Below are positions 1 through 13,900 of a stretch of 64,000 bases of DNA, piece by piece. The notes below the pieces were generated by a model. That model searched no databases. It saw only the letters and a program-made list of their open reading frames with translations, and had not been told where the DNA came from. Both the position numbers and the translations under genes were made by a program. The stretch spans positions 1 to 64,000 of the forward strand of contig JABVXU010000101.1 of assembly GCA_013365365.1 (NCBI GenBank). Reading direction: 5' to 3'. This DNA comes from Cruorifilaria tuberocauda (lineage: Eukaryota > Nematoda > Chromadorea > Rhabditida > Onchocercidae). Every line of letters begins with the position of its first letter. The stretch's first letter is position 1.

Positions 1-972
1 GAAAGGCACATGATGGATAGCGGGAAATCCTGCAATCATTCGATCTGCGGTTCTCGATTATCGAATTTAAAGAGACATATGAGGACTCATACCGGTAAAA
101 AATCGCACAATTGCTCGATATGCGGTAAAAGCTTCTCTCGATCATCGCATTTGAAAAGACATAAGATGATTCATGCCGGTGAAAAGCCGTACAGTTGTTC
201 GATATGCAAGAAACGTTTCTTTCAAGCATCGCATTTGAATAGTCATATGTTGTCTCATTCCGGTGAAAAGCCGTATAATTGCTCGGTATGTAAACGAAGT
301 TTTTCGGATCGATCGAATTTGAAAAGGCATATGAAGACTCATTCCGGTGAAAAACCGTACGATTGCTTAGAATGCGGAAAAATTTTCTCCGAATTACGGA
401 ATTTGAAAAGACATATGATGTCTCATACCGGTGAAAACTTGACTAGTTGTTCGATATGTGGCAAAAGTTTCTTTCAACCATCGAATTTGAAAATGCATAT
501 GCTAACTCATACCGGTGAAAAGCCGCATGGTTGTTCGCTATGCGAAAAGCGTTTTTCTCAAGCAGCACATTTGAATGGACATATGCTGACTCATACAAGT
601 AAAAAGCCTTACAGTTGTTCGACATGCGGAAATAGTTTCTCTCTACTTTCCCATCTGAAAAGGCACATGATAACTCATACTGGTGAAAAGCCGCATAGCT
701 GTCCGAAATGCAAGAGAAGTTTCTCTCTAGTTCAGAATTTAAAGCGACACATGGCGACTCATACCGGCGAAAAGCCGCACAGTTGCTCAAAATGTGCGAT
801 AAAATTCTCTCAATTATACGACTTGAAAAAACATATGATTACTCATACTGACGAAAAGCCGTATGATTGTTCAATATGCGAAAAAAGGTTCTCCTTTAAA
901 CGGTATTTGAAAAGCCACGTAAAAACTCATAGTAATGAAACGGCCATTTCAAACGCAATCGAAGTTTCCTAA
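1..972 (+). CDS. C2H2 zinc-finger protein, 5'-partial
   Basis: A single open frame runs from the window edge to a TAA at 970-972. The first in-frame ATG is at 10, but the codons before it (Glu-Arg-His) match the end of a preceding finger, so the gene very likely starts upstream. Counting from that ATG (320 residues), ten complete Cys-X2-Cys-X12-His-X3-His fingers repeat every 28 residues from about residue 33 to 307. They are joined by TGEKP-type linkers, some altered (AGEKP, SGEKP, TSKKP, TDEKP). A degenerate finger comes first: its Cys-to-His spacing is 9 instead of 12. A short Ser/Asn-rich tail of 13 residues follows the last finger. Such poly-finger proteins act in the nucleus as sequence-specific DNA binders. 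No KRAB, BTB or SCAN domain is visible, so the target and direction of regulation are unknown. A poly(A) signal AATAAA lies at 987-992. Long antisense open frames here are shadows of the 84-base repeat. Confidence 0.93.
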   Translation, partial: ERHMMDSGKSCNHSICGSRLSNLKRHMRTHTGKKSHNCSICGKSFSRSSHLKRHKMIHAGEKPYSCSICKKRFFQASHLNSHMLSHSGEKPYNCSVCKRSFSDRSNLKRHMKTHSGEKPYDCLECGKIFSELRNLKRHMMSHTGENLTSCSICGKSFFQPSNLKMHMLTHTGEKPHGCSLCEKRFSQAAHLNGHMLTHTSKKPYSCSTCGNSFSLLSHLKRHMITHTGEKPHSCPKCKRSFSLVQNLKRHMATHTGEKPHSCSKCAIKFSQLYDLKKHMITHTDEKPYDCSICEKRFSFKRYLKSHVKTHSNETAISNAIEVS

Positions 973-986
973 AGAAATTCACTTTG

Positions 987-992
987 AATAAA
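987..992 (+). promoter_or_regulatory. Poly(A) signal of the zinc-finger gene
   Basis: AATAAA begins 15 bases after the stop codon of the zinc-finger frame. It is the first canonical hexamer downstream, so it probably directs 3' end formation. Confidence 0.55.
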
Positions 993-1804
993 CGTGAAGA
1001 AGTTCCATGATAGAAGAGAGTTGCTTAATTGCATTTTGAACTGAAACGGATGTTGCTGTTTACTGTAAATTAAATTTAAATGAATTACTGTAAATTGACT
1101 TTGCATTTCATTAATTGAATTCTTCATTGTTAATATTTGAGATCACTTTTATTATCTCTTATTCGTTATAAGTTATTTACTTCATGCAAATTAATATTAT
1201 TTCCCTGTTATTCACTTACTTTATTTCTAATATTGTTATTTCAATGGATCAAATTTCTTGTATCACTTTCACAGCCTTCTGGACAACGAATCGTTGTTCT
1301 ATTAATTATGCTATTAAAATGGAAACAGTATGCGATCATGCAAAACAGTAAATTAATTTCTCTTCAATTGAATTGTTAAGTAAATATTATATAATAAACG
1401 AAATTTACATATTCTTTCTTTGTTGGAATTACCTTTTGCAATGGGAGTAGCATTCCCTTCAATATATGATCAAGCCTTCAAAGATATTTGTTGCTTTTAG
1501 CTATTTGTATTCGTAAAATGATCCGCGCAACCGATTTGAAATTTTTAAAACAAAAAGCGATAGATAAGAATAATTTTTAGTGACACGCAAATCTCACTTC
1601 ACTTTGTTTTGATCGAAAGTGTCAAATTCATTTTCAGTTTTATCGATCTCGGAAGATCCGGTTTGCCTCGGATTTTTTTTCTTGTACAATAGATATGGTA
1701 GCTTTGTACTGTCGCTATTCCTTTAACGACAGTATATATTAAATTAATCAAAGATATATTGGAAGGATTTTATTTTCATAATTATCACAGTTACAATCAA
1801 AGAA

Positions 1805-1834
1805 ATGTGTGTTGGCGAAGAACCGGAAGATACA
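1805..1834 (+). other. Possible leader exon (MCVGEEPEDT)
   Basis: An acceptor-like TTATCACAG ends 13 bases before an ATG. Ten codons (Met-Cys-Val-Gly-Glu-Glu-Pro-Glu-Asp-Thr) then run into a donor-like GTAACA. This is the arrangement of a trans-spliced first exon. It leaves phase 0, whereas the first recognised SLC6 exon at 7460 needs a phase-2 partner, so a further exon would be required. It is weakly supported and could be chance. Confidence 0.15.
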
Positions 1835-3311
1835 GTAACATGAAATTAAATAAAGACCCATTACATAAAGGATATAATATTAAGATTGAAAACGACAGAT
1901 TAACAGGGCTGGTAGTCGTGATAACAACGATGATAAGTGATAACGGTAGTAATGATAGTGTAATCACAGGGAATTAAATCTACTCTTTATAGTTCAGTTT
2001 CTTTTTGCTGATAATTTTCATTCGTCCAACTTTAATGTAATTTCCAAATTTGATCGTTCAGCATAAGCAATCGATTGTGATAGCATTTGATTGTTTACAA
2101 ATATTAAAAAATTTCGAGACTTTGTCACCAAAAAGCAAAGGCTATGTTCAGCATGAAACTTTGATCTATTAAATTTAAATTTGAACAAAAATATATGCTC
2201 GGAATTCTGCTTTCATTTTTGGATTAATAAAAAATTATGAGTTTGTCGATCGGAATTGGTAAAAGTTTTTCTTTCTCTGTTAAATAATATAAATCTTTTT
2301 TTATTCCATAAGTTTCTCCAAATGAAATTATTATTATTATTGAGGCACTTCAAAAATTTATTCATTTCAGTAAAGATTGTCAATACTGGCTTAATTTTAA
2401 ATTATCAATAAAGCATTATTAATTATTTTTTTCAATTTTACATTTAAATTTTCCTCTACCTGTCTTATTTCTAACAATTCAACAAATACTACATTCTATC
2501 GTCCATTTTCATTCTTTTTCTTCTCCAATCGTTCTTTGTCTCATTCTCTTTTTCCTTTTTCTCGCACTCATTCTGTCTGTTATTTTTTCTTTAGGAAAAA
2601 AAATTACAGAAATATTAAACTCAAACATAATTCATTATATTAATAAATTGATAACTTCACATAATTACTATCAATCAAATAAATTAAATTTTATTAAATA
2701 ACGAGAAAAAACGAACAAAATTTAAATTTTTATTTATAAAAAGTTAAAATTTCCAGAAAATTTAAAGGATAAAACTATTGTTGGATCATGGAAAGTATCT
2801 TTCGTTGTATGAATGAATATAGCCTTATGAAAAATTGCATTCTAATTTTTCTTAAATTAATATCAATACTGAAATTATAAGGGAAAATAATATTACAAAG
2901 TTTTGGGAAAAAAAAAATTTTATATTTCGTTTTAATCTTTGAAACTACGAAAGATAATTAATCAAAACTTAGCTTAGATTTATAAATGATTGAAAAGATA
3001 TCAATGAATAATTTCAATTTAATTTTAGTTGCAAAATTTATTCAGAAACTTTTATAATTCTCAATTCAACTTGTTGATTATTTTTCACGGAGAAATTTAC
3101 TAATTTTGAACAATTAAACTCTTTCAATGATTAATTTGAGATAAAAGAAAAAATCAATAAACGAATGGAAAAAAAAGGAAATGAAATTCCAACAATCAAT
3201 GATAGCATTTTTTTATTCAAACTTAAATGATATTGAAATTTCCGCTTCAATTCCTTTTAATCTTTTATGGCAAAATTTAATTGAATTTCAATCTTTTATT
3301 CATTTCATTTC

Positions 3312-3650
3312 AGAGATAAAATCGATAATGGCATGCTTATTAACAGTACCAATTAAAAGATGATACAATCACTTACATCCAACAGTGCCATCATACTTTC
3401 CCACTTCAAATTTCTCCATCTTTTTTTCTCTTCCTCCTTCTATCACTCACATATACTTTCCATTTGTTTCTTTCTTTCGAATTAGAGATAAAATCAATAA
3501 TGGCATGCTTATTAACAGTACCAATTAAAAAATGATACAATCACTTACATCCAACAGTGCCATCATACTTTCCCACTTCAAATTTCTCCATCTTTTTTTC
3601 TCTTCCTCCTTCTATCACTCACATATACTTTCCATTTGTTTCTTTCTTTG
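3312..3650. repeat. Direct tandem duplication, 172-base period
   Basis: The stretch starting AGAGATAAAATCGATAATGG at 3312 recurs at 3484 (offset 172) and stays nearly identical to about 3478 and 3650. The few differences seen include G to A in the first 15 bases and A to G in an adenine run. The high identity suggests a recent duplication. Confidence 0.9.
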
Positions 3651-3924
3651 TCGAAATTTTCAAAATTCTCTTTCTTCCCTCAAAAAAAAAATTTCAAAAC
3701 CTTTCTTTCATTCGTTTTGTTCGTCGAAATTTCGACAGAATTCTTTTTCCCACAATTTCTCTCGCAAACTATCCTTCATTATCATTAATGATTCATTTTT
3801 ATCTACCGATTTCTTAATATCAATACTCGTGCGTGTATGTATGTCTGTGTGTGCGTGTATCTATATCTCTATATTTGTGTATGTGTGTGTATCTTGTATC
3901 TGTGTCTGTATCAGTACTTGTAAC

Positions 3925-4056
<132 letters not shown>

Positions 4057-4324
4057 CATGCATGAGTGTGTGTTATGTATGTTTGTATAGTACGACATTG
4101 ATTTCATTTCACCCATCCATTCATAGTCGAAGGTGAAGGAGAAGAGGTATATCACTGTGGGTGGAGGGAATTCTCAGTAATCTTTTTGCCAATGAGATGG
4201 AACGGATTTCCTTTCCGTTATCAGTTATCATTATCAGTATCACTCTTCCTGTTACCATTATCATTATCATTTCTCTTTCTGATTTTCACTCTCAGTTCCA
4301 ATATCTGCTAATACCTCAACTTTT

Positions 4325-4329
<5 letters not shown>

Positions 4330-4354
<25 letters not shown>
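4330..4354. repeat. (CT)n microsatellite
   Basis: About twelve CT units in a pyrimidine-rich plus strand; non-coding. Confidence 0.85.
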
Positions 4355-4359
<5 letters not shown>

Positions 4360-7300
4360 CCTCATCGACCAACCATTTTTTACCTGTCCAATTTCAATCT
4401 CTTCCATGTGCTCATCTTCAACATTATCAGTTATATCAGCTAATTTATCTTTTTTGAAATTTTCTATTAAAATAATTCTAATTGATAAATTTTATAATTC
4501 ACTCAAAATGCTATTTAATTTTTTTTAATCGAAATATTAAGTATTAAATAGACTGTTTCGGTAATTTCTGATTTCTAATGATAATGAAATTAAAGTCACT
4601 GGTAATTTCTGATTTCTAGTAGTAATGAAATTAAAGTTACTGATAATTTCTATTACTTCATTTCTCATTGATTCATTAAGTAAGTGAGTAAGTAAATAGT
4701 AAGTAAGTCATTAAGTAACTTTTTTCATTTGTTACTTTGAAAATTTTTGATTAATTTACTTTAAGGAATTGAAAATGCAGAAGTTGAAAAGGATGAACGA
4801 ATTTTATTGCTTAAAATTAAATTTTAATGCAGAAAAATTTTAAAGAAATGAAACATTCATAGAAATATGAAAGAAATTTTGAATTAGGTAAAGTATACTT
4901 TTTTTTTTCGAAAGAAATAAAATTTATAAATTGTAGCATTTCTATTAAATTAAGCTATTTTGTTGAAAAAGAATTTAGCTAATAATTTCCTCCGTTGAAT
5001 TTTACTTTTGAGATTTTTCCTCTTTTTTCAAAAAATTTTTTCTTGTTACTTTTTAGCAAAATTTCTTGATTTAAAGTTACTCGTATGGATTCATTGAAAC
5101 TGGAACTATACTTATTTGTGCATTACTTCAACTTTTGTCCTTTTTTTTTTAAAAAAAAAGTTGAACAATAGAGACAATCAAGGAGAGAGAAAGAGAGAGA
5201 GAAAAAAGAAGTAATGATAAGATTTGATTGTTGAAAATGAAATAGGTAAAAGAAAGGTATTGATATGAAAGTGGAAGAAGTGATTAATAAATGATATTTG
5301 AAGGTATCACTGATAATTTTACATCGAATAAATATATTTTGAATTAATCTAGAAACTTTATAGTGATACAAGAATTAGATAGTTTTTGAATTTCAGTATT
5401 TTTATATTGACATACTGAAAAGTATATATTGGAATAGTATTGATATTTAATAGCTTATCTTTATCATCAATAATTGAAATGAAATTAGCAATTAATTCAT
5501 TAATATTGTATTCCTCTGTGCAAAAATTATTCGTAGTAATGAATCATTGAAATCATTGAAAATAAGAAGTGCGAATTATTGATCGTTCGTTAATATCTTA
5601 TTTCAATGCTACAACTATTCTTAGTGATTTGAAAATTGCATGAAAATTTGAAATGGAATAATTTCTAAAGAATAATTTTATATTTAATTTCTATCAATAT
5701 TTTTTAATGTTTCGTATAATTTCCGGAATTTTACAAATTTGCTTTATCAATAAAGGCATGGAAATTTATGTGAAGCGTGAAAATTTCAAACATTTTTATT
5801 CATTTAATATATCTATTGTTAAGAGTAATAGCTTCGTTATCTTATCATTTTAAGACATTCCTTTAACTAATAATAAGTATATAAATGAACATTTCAATTA
5901 ATATTTTAGAAAGTTTTCTATAAATTAATACTTCCTGAATTCAAATGTTGAATATTGTTAATTGAATAAACTCTGTCCTATATTTCTGAACAATTAATCA
6001 ATTAATTATTGATATAATTAATCAATAATGAGCGTATTATATAATTATATTAAAAAATTACTCCATGTTATTCCTGTTTAATGACAGTAATTTAGACTGA
6101 CATTATTACAAAAATTTTTTTTTTTAAATAATTGATTTTGAATGTCATATGTATTTGCATATGTACAGATGTTTGATTGAAATTGTGTAAATACGTCATT
6201 TTGGTTAATTTCCCGAAAAACATTTCATATATTTGAACAAAAAAAAAAGAACGAATTAAACTGTTATTTTGATTCCCATCAGTCATTTGACTTTAATTCC
6301 TGTCCTACTGAATTTTGAATTTTGTAAAATAATTATTCATAGTATTGATAATGATTATAATATATTTATAATATAACTAGTAAAAATGACGATAATAATC
6401 ATTATTGTAAAATAATAATAAGAATAATTCTGATTTATTTTCGGCAAAAATTGATCATAATAGTAGTAATGAATTTGATAAATAATAATAACACTAGTTA
6501 CTGTAGTAATGATAATTACGGTATACCGTACATATGTATCATATGCGCTTACCAAATTTATCAATGATTGCTATGATTGTTTTTATTGATAATAGCAACG
6601 ATAAAGATTATGCTACTGATTATTACTCTATATTTATTAAGTAAAATATATAATAAGAATTACTTTGATAAATTTTAATGAAACATTCTTTTCCAATCAT
6701 ATATTTTATATATTCAACAAAAAAAAACATTAAAAAAAAGCGAGGCGTTTGATTCATCGATATTTATCAGTTTATTTTCTTTATCATCACTTTCTTGTCT
6801 CTTTCACTCTTATATTTAAGAATTTGAAATGGAAAAAACTGATTAATATGAGAAAGGAAAAAATGATCTCATCTTTTGTACTTTTTTTTTCCTTGTTTTA
6901 TCAATGATTCATAATTTTAAAAGTTATTTTATTGCTTTTTTAAGTTAACAAACATTTCCTAAAATGCAATTATTTCAATGAAATCATTCAATTATTCCCT
7001 TTTTTTTTTCCTTTAGACTAAATACTTTTATCATTATCGTTGTTATGGTGATTGTATTCATATATTTTATGTAAATAAGGTAATTATCGTCTTTGTGTAA
7101 TATTAATATTCGTTAGATTTTCGATTTTTTCTTTTTTTGAAGAAATTCCCATCAAATTTTGTAGTTTTATTGACGTTAATAATATCATTTATATATTATC
7201 ACTAATATAACTTTAATTATCAAATGATAAACATGCATTAAGTATGATAGTTATTTATTTAATAATGAATTATATGATTACATCAATTTCAGGTTTATCC

Positions 7301-7459
7301 ATTGATTATTTCTGTTACTACCATTAATATTAATATTATTATTATTTCTATAACCATTCAATCTCATACATTATTTTAATCTTTTCCTCTATTAAGCTTT
7401 AATGATATATTGTTATTTCGAATTGATTTAAAATTTTATGCAATTTTCTGAATGCCTAG

Positions 7460-7525
7460 CAGGAAAGTATTAGTGGCTATTTCGAATATCGTTATTATTA
7501 CTATTTGGTCTACTTATAATCTATA
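7460..7525 (+). other. First recognised exon of the SLC6-like gene (TM1)
   Basis: CCTAG acceptor, then an open frame encoding RKVLVAISNIVIITIWSTYN and on to a GTAAAA donor, ending in phase 2. Joined to the acceptor at 7697-7698 it completes a Tyr codon and continues into IAILAGAPYAQ, which restores a TM1-like helix. The ATG at 7658 lies in the 173-base intron between them, so it is probably not the start codon. Confidence 0.5.
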
Positions 7526-7885
7526 GTAAAACCAAAAATCATCAATTTCATTACTTAAATAATCACGATAAGTAACAAATAAATCGATTTATTATAATTA
7601 ACTATTGCTGCTACTACTACAACTATAAATTAACTGCTATTTGCTACCGTTATCACCATGACAATGTACGTGTCATCTGATGCAATCGATGCTTACAGTA
7701 TTGCTATATTAGCTGGTGCACCGTATGCTCAGCTCTTATCACAATCATTGATTACATGGCCACTGATATTTATCTTATTTACTTTACCTGCAGCAAATTT
7801 ACTCATCAATTTAGGGTATGTTTCGGGTGCTGGACCCGTATTGACATTTGCCCGTATTGCACCAATTGCTTCCGGTAAATTATTA

Positions 7886-7929
<44 letters not shown>

Positions 7930-10900
7930 GTTATTATTATTATTATTGAATGTAATCATTATTCGGTTGATAATGATAATTTCTATCATAAATATTTGAT
8001 ATACTTTTTAAAGTGATAAATCGATTACACAGTAATCAATTAGGGAGGAAAAAAAAACTATATAAGTTACAGTTAATAAAATTTGCAATTAAGTTATAAT
8101 TAATGTTATTTAATGTTCTCTACTTAATATTCCCATTATTCTCTAGTTTTAATTTTGGAAATTGAAAAAAAAAGGAAAACAAGTATGGATGAAATTATAT
8201 ATTATATATTATATATTAAAAAATTAGTAAAGAAAGGAAATTCGATTTCAAATTTCTAAAAAATTTCAAATATCAGTTTGTATTAAATTTGAATTTTGAA
8301 TATAATTCTATTGTCGATAAATAAATTTTCATTTTTTCTTTTCTCTCATTTTTAGAATTAATAATTTTTTTTTTTGCCATGAAGAGTTAAATATAGGAAA
8401 TGAAAGTAATCATATTTTAGAACAAAAAAAAACCCAAATATATTTTCTCTCATTATGTTTAAAAGTTTAAATTTCAATATTAATTTTCATTTTATTTTCC
8501 TATCTGAGCCTTTTCGTTTTACATTTTTCTTTTTATTTAATTAACATTTTTTAAGTTTAAAAGTTTAAATTTCAATATTAATTTTCATTTTATTTTCCTA
8601 TCTGAGCTTTTTCGTTTTACATTTTTCTTTTTATTTAATTAACATTTTTTATTTTTGCTTGTTTGCTTCTATATATTTTATCAATTCATTTTTAAAATTT
8701 TTCATTTAATGTAAAAAGTTTATGAATAATTTAAAATTAAATTAATTGTTTGGAAAGAAAAAGACAGGTAGGATTTATTTAGTAAAGTATTGAAAATTTT
8801 CATTTCTTTCATTTTCAAATTTCATTTGCATTCGATTGTTGTTGCATCAATAATTTCATACATATTTGAAAAGAAAATGGAGAAAAGTACTTATTGAAAT
8901 TTATAAAAATACAAGTCAAATGAATAAAAATTTGAAATTTGAAAAGTTTGAAAGCGAAAAAAAAACAAAACTATTGAAAAGACTGCTTTCTTTTTATCAA
9001 TAAATTGAAATTTGAATGATTACCCGAAAAAAAAGAAGAAAAAGAGAAAGAGCAAAATAATTTTGTGATTCCAAAAAATTGCAAAACTTTAATTTTATAC
9101 AATTTTTTGTTAGATATCAAGTCTTTGATAATTTGATAATCTTAGCGTAATTCCTTCTGAAATACAAAACAATTTGAATAATTAATGAAAACTTTTTGAT
9201 AATTCTTATTGGAATTATAATTACTTAAGCTTTTTTTGTTGATTAATTTTAAAATATCGAGTTAATTATTGGGCAATTTAATTTTCTTCTTTTTTTTCCA
9301 CTTCCGTAACTTGAAATTTTGCTGTAAAATTCTTCAAAAATCAAGAAAAGAGGAAAACTTAAGATAAAGTTTGAAATTTGGGGAAAAAAAAACGAAAAGA
9401 AAGAAAAAGAAAAATGAAATCGAATAAAAATAAAAGAAATTACATTGCGAAATTTTCGAATAGTTGAAGAAACAAAAAAGGGAAAAAATGTTGGCAATGG
9501 ATGGAACGATAAAATGATAAATGATAACAAAGGGAATTGCAAAACAGAAAAATGAAAAAAAAAAATTTTGTGTTCAATTTTTATTTTAAACTAAATTTTG
9601 CTTCAAAAAAATATTTTCAGCAACAATAAATCAATAATAATAATAAATGAAGAGAAGAAAAAAACGAATCATAAATAATTTTATGAAAAATCACAATGAA
9701 TTTTTTTTTAGGAATGAGAAAAAATGATTTGGATATATTTTATTCAATTCAAATTAATTTATTATTCTTTTCCTCTTTGCTACTTTATCACTTTTCATTT
9801 CTTATCAGTGAAAGAGTGAAAAGAATGCAATCGATAGAATTTTGATTATAACTTATTTTTGGGATAACATACTGAAAAAGAATTGGAAAAAAAAGAGAGA
9901 GATAATGTTTACAATTATTTATATCTATTCGTTTATCCAGTTCTTTAATTAATTATTTAATTACTTGTATCTGTGCATGTATGAATTTGAAATAATTCAT
10001 ATTGTAGATAATATTCAGTAATACTGTAAAAATTTTGAAATATTAAGTGAGAAATCTGATTGAAAATAGAGGAATAAATTATTAAGTGATTAAAATTATG
10101 ATAAGATAAAATGATTAATAAAAATGACAATTTTCTTAAGGTTTCAATTTTATTAAATTTAATTAATCATATCACCAATTCTGAATGATATATATATTAT
10201 AAATTCATTCTTTTTCCATCGGCAATTATCATAATCGATTTTGATAAAACGTGATAAGAAAATTGCAGCAATTTGAGTAATTATAAGTATAACACTAATT
10301 AAATACTTGTTTTATTTTTTTAATTACAGGTAAAAATTATAAAAAATATATTAAATATTTATTTTCTTAAAAATCGTTTGATTAAATTTTCTAGCGAACA
10401 TTTTAAAAGATTTAATTCTAAAATAAATAAATCAAAAAGCAGGTTTTTTTTTGTAATTAATTAAAGGTATCGGTTGGGCACTTACCTGGTTAGCTGGTGA
10501 ACGATTATTTATACGATCGTTAACAGCTGCTCAAAATTTGATTTATATATTTGCATCAATTCGGAAACGTTTGGATTGGGCAATTACTTGTGATCATAGT
10601 TACAACGATCACTTATGTGTTGAACTTTTACGGATTAATGTTTCACACGGAAAAGCACAACATCAACCGGATAATAATTGGCCAGCACAACAATTTAACA
10701 AGTTATTCTTTATTCGTTATCATTATTATTATTATTATTATTATTTTTCCTATTTTAATTTAATGTATTAAAATTATTTCACATTATGAATTTTAAATTC
10801 ATGTTTCACCCATGAAAAATCAAAATATTAATAAGAAATTAATAATTTCTTATGGGCAATAATTATTCGTATGATAATTTGTTAATTTATTGCTAAAAGA

Positions 10901-13900
10901 ATTTGATAAATTAATAATTTCGATTTTCGAATGATTTTTTTTCTTCGTTTCTTAAAATTTAATATACTAAAATATTTTCTTTTTCTTTCTCTCTTTAATT
11001 CATATATATTTTTTTTCTCAAATAATTATTCTTTTCTTAATTCTTTTACTTTCTTTGTTCTTCCAATTAGGAAATTAATAAATAATGCATATTTATTTGC
11101 AGTTATATAATTAATAAATTATTTATTCATAATATATAATTAATAAATTTATTTAATTAATTAAAATTTTAGTATTTTTGAGGTATAAATTTTTAGATAT
11201 GCTGTTCGACGTTTACCACATTATACAAATGTATCAAATTGGGTACCAAATGCATGGTACTTCGAAGATCCCAATGCTATGGGAAAATTTTCAATTGAAT
11301 TTCCGGTTTTTTCACTAAGTATTGCACATATCTTAATTTGGATAATAGTATTTTTAATCGTCAAAAAGTAAGTTTTGTTAAAAAATTTGTTAATCTTTAA
11401 GTTTAAATCTGATATATGAAATGAAAATTTAGCAGTATATATTAAAAAATTAACATATTTCACGATCGTTAAAAAGTAATAAAACAATTTTTGCTAATTT
11501 ATTTTAATTTATATTTATTTATTTATTTTAATAATTATATAATTAACTATTTATTCATTAATTAATAAATTTATTTAAGTAATTAAAATATTATTTTCAA
11601 GGTATGGTACTAATCCAGGATGGTTTCTTGCACGATTTTGCTTGCTTTTACCATTAATTTTATGTACCATTTTGATTTGCGGTCTTACTGTATTTGGATT
11701 TTCATTCAGTAAAAATAATGAACGTGAAATTGCACCTGAAAATATCGAAAAATATCCATTTCAGTATTTCTCTGAAGTTCACGTAAGTATTCAAATTTCT
11801 TCCAAATTTAATGTCCCATCAAAATTAAATTTCAGCTAAATCATTCAGTCTTACTTTCTTCCTATTTTTTAATTCATTCAAATATTATATTTTCGAATGT
11901 ATTAATTTAAGCTTTGCTGATATTTTGAAAAAGTTTTTCAAATTATTTTTTCATCTATTTCACTTGTTTTTACCTATTTCATCTAGTAGTTTTGTTGGAA
12001 AATAGTTTCAAAAAAGTCAAATGAAAAAGCAAAAGTTTTAGTTCAAATTATTGAAAAAAGATTTTTTTTTTTGGATTAAAAAAATGGTGCAGCATTTTTG
12101 CTGTATTTTAACTTTTTTTCAAATCATTAAGTTTAATTAGAGGAAAAACTGAGGATTAATTTATTTGCGGTTGATATTGTTTACCTTGGTAGTTTAATTT
12201 ATTTAAAATTTGAAATTGTTCAATTATTCTCTCTTTTTTAAGCTTTCAAGCTTTTAAATAACCATGAGAAAACACCTGTTTTCGTAGACATATAATTAAA
12301 TTTCATAAAGTAATCAAGGAATAGATTAGATCGCAACATTCATATTTTTATTTGAATGACAGTTTTTCATGATTGTTTAAAAGCTTACTCATTGCTTATT
12401 CATTAGATAGTGAGATCAATTAATTGATTAATTTATAATATTTTACCTCATAGATTATTCATTCACAATTGAAAAGTTTAAATTATCGATTACACATAAA
12501 ATATAAAAAATAATTAAATTTATAAATTGATTTAGAGCAGAAAATTTAAGCAATTATCTGAAATGATTATTTGACAGTCCACTGAATAATCATTAATTGA
12601 TGATAGTTCGAATAATCATTTATTTAATTGCTTAACATCTCATGCATTCAATTCATTCATTTTTCCATTTTGCTATATTATTAAAAGGATAAAATGATAA
12701 TAATCATAAATTGCTATCATTATTATTTCATCGAAATTTATTAGTCGAGAAAAGCGTGAAATAAAAAATTCATTTTCATTTTATTTTATATTGCAAAAAG
12801 AAATGGAAAATTCAAAGTTAATAGGAAAATTAAAAATAATAGAACTGGAAAATTTTCATTTCAGGGCTTTTTCCGTACTACAATTGCTTTAATGGATTAT
12901 TCATCAACTTTTACGGGCATTTTAATTTATGCTTCAAGTCGCATACATTCCGGAAATACGCCAATAAATGCTGTAGCACTTCTTGCGGCCCAATTAGTTA
13001 TGCATAAACCATTTTTTATTTCCATCCCGTGCATTTTGTTTATTAGCAAATCAATAATAAATAATTTAAAAATAAAAAAAATGAAAAACAAAAAAGAAGG
13101 CTTAGCTAAGCTTTATTAAGCCTTAAGCTTAATTCTTTTCATTTTTTGCAAAATTTTCATTTTAATTGAGAAAGAAATTATTCCAATTCTTGTAAACAAT
13201 TAGTTATCATGCGAAATGTGAAACTATAAGAAAGAATTGAAATGAATTAATGAATTTTTCAAATCTTAGCTTAATCGAATGAGTAAAATAGCTTTGCTAA
13301 ATAGTTTTTTTAATTTAAATTAGTTTAATATTTCAAGAAGTAAAGTATCGATATAATTGATAGAATGTTGATAAGCTTTAAAAGAAAATCTAAAAAAGTG
13401 ATATTTCGTTTTTTCGTGATTCTATCTAAACATATGAAGAAAAATAAGTAAAATTGCATTTCATAGTATCGTTTAATAACAATGATAAAAGATAATGAGT
13501 AATGATTATTCATTATGATTAGAATACTTAATTCTGAAATTAATAAGTAGTAACTAAATATTTAATAGCGAAAATTCATAGTTATTTCTTGTTTCAGTTA
13601 CCACCAACATTTTTCTATGTTTTGAGAGATGGTTGTAATGGTCATTTGGCAAATGTACAACCTGCTTATGATAGCTATGCAGCTACCGGTCTGTTTTCCA
13701 GCTTTCCTCTATTTTTCCGGAAATAAAATTTCAGAATTTTTTCCATCCCACTTTAGGATTTCGATTCGAAATTTTCAGCATTTTTTTTGTTGATTAGGCA
13801 AGTATATGGCAGCAGAATTGATTAAATTGATCGTTTTATTAAAATTTACTTTAAATATAAGAATTCTAATGTGATAATTCTTTGAAAATTTCATTTGTTG

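Noticed and set aside
142..790. Two long minus-strand frames under the zinc-finger gene
   Set aside because: They arise because the 84-base finger repeat keeps the opposite frame open.
7729..7989. Minus-strand frame with a poly-Asn run
   Set aside because: It is the antisense of the TTA repeat plus an SLC6 exon; no gene evidence.
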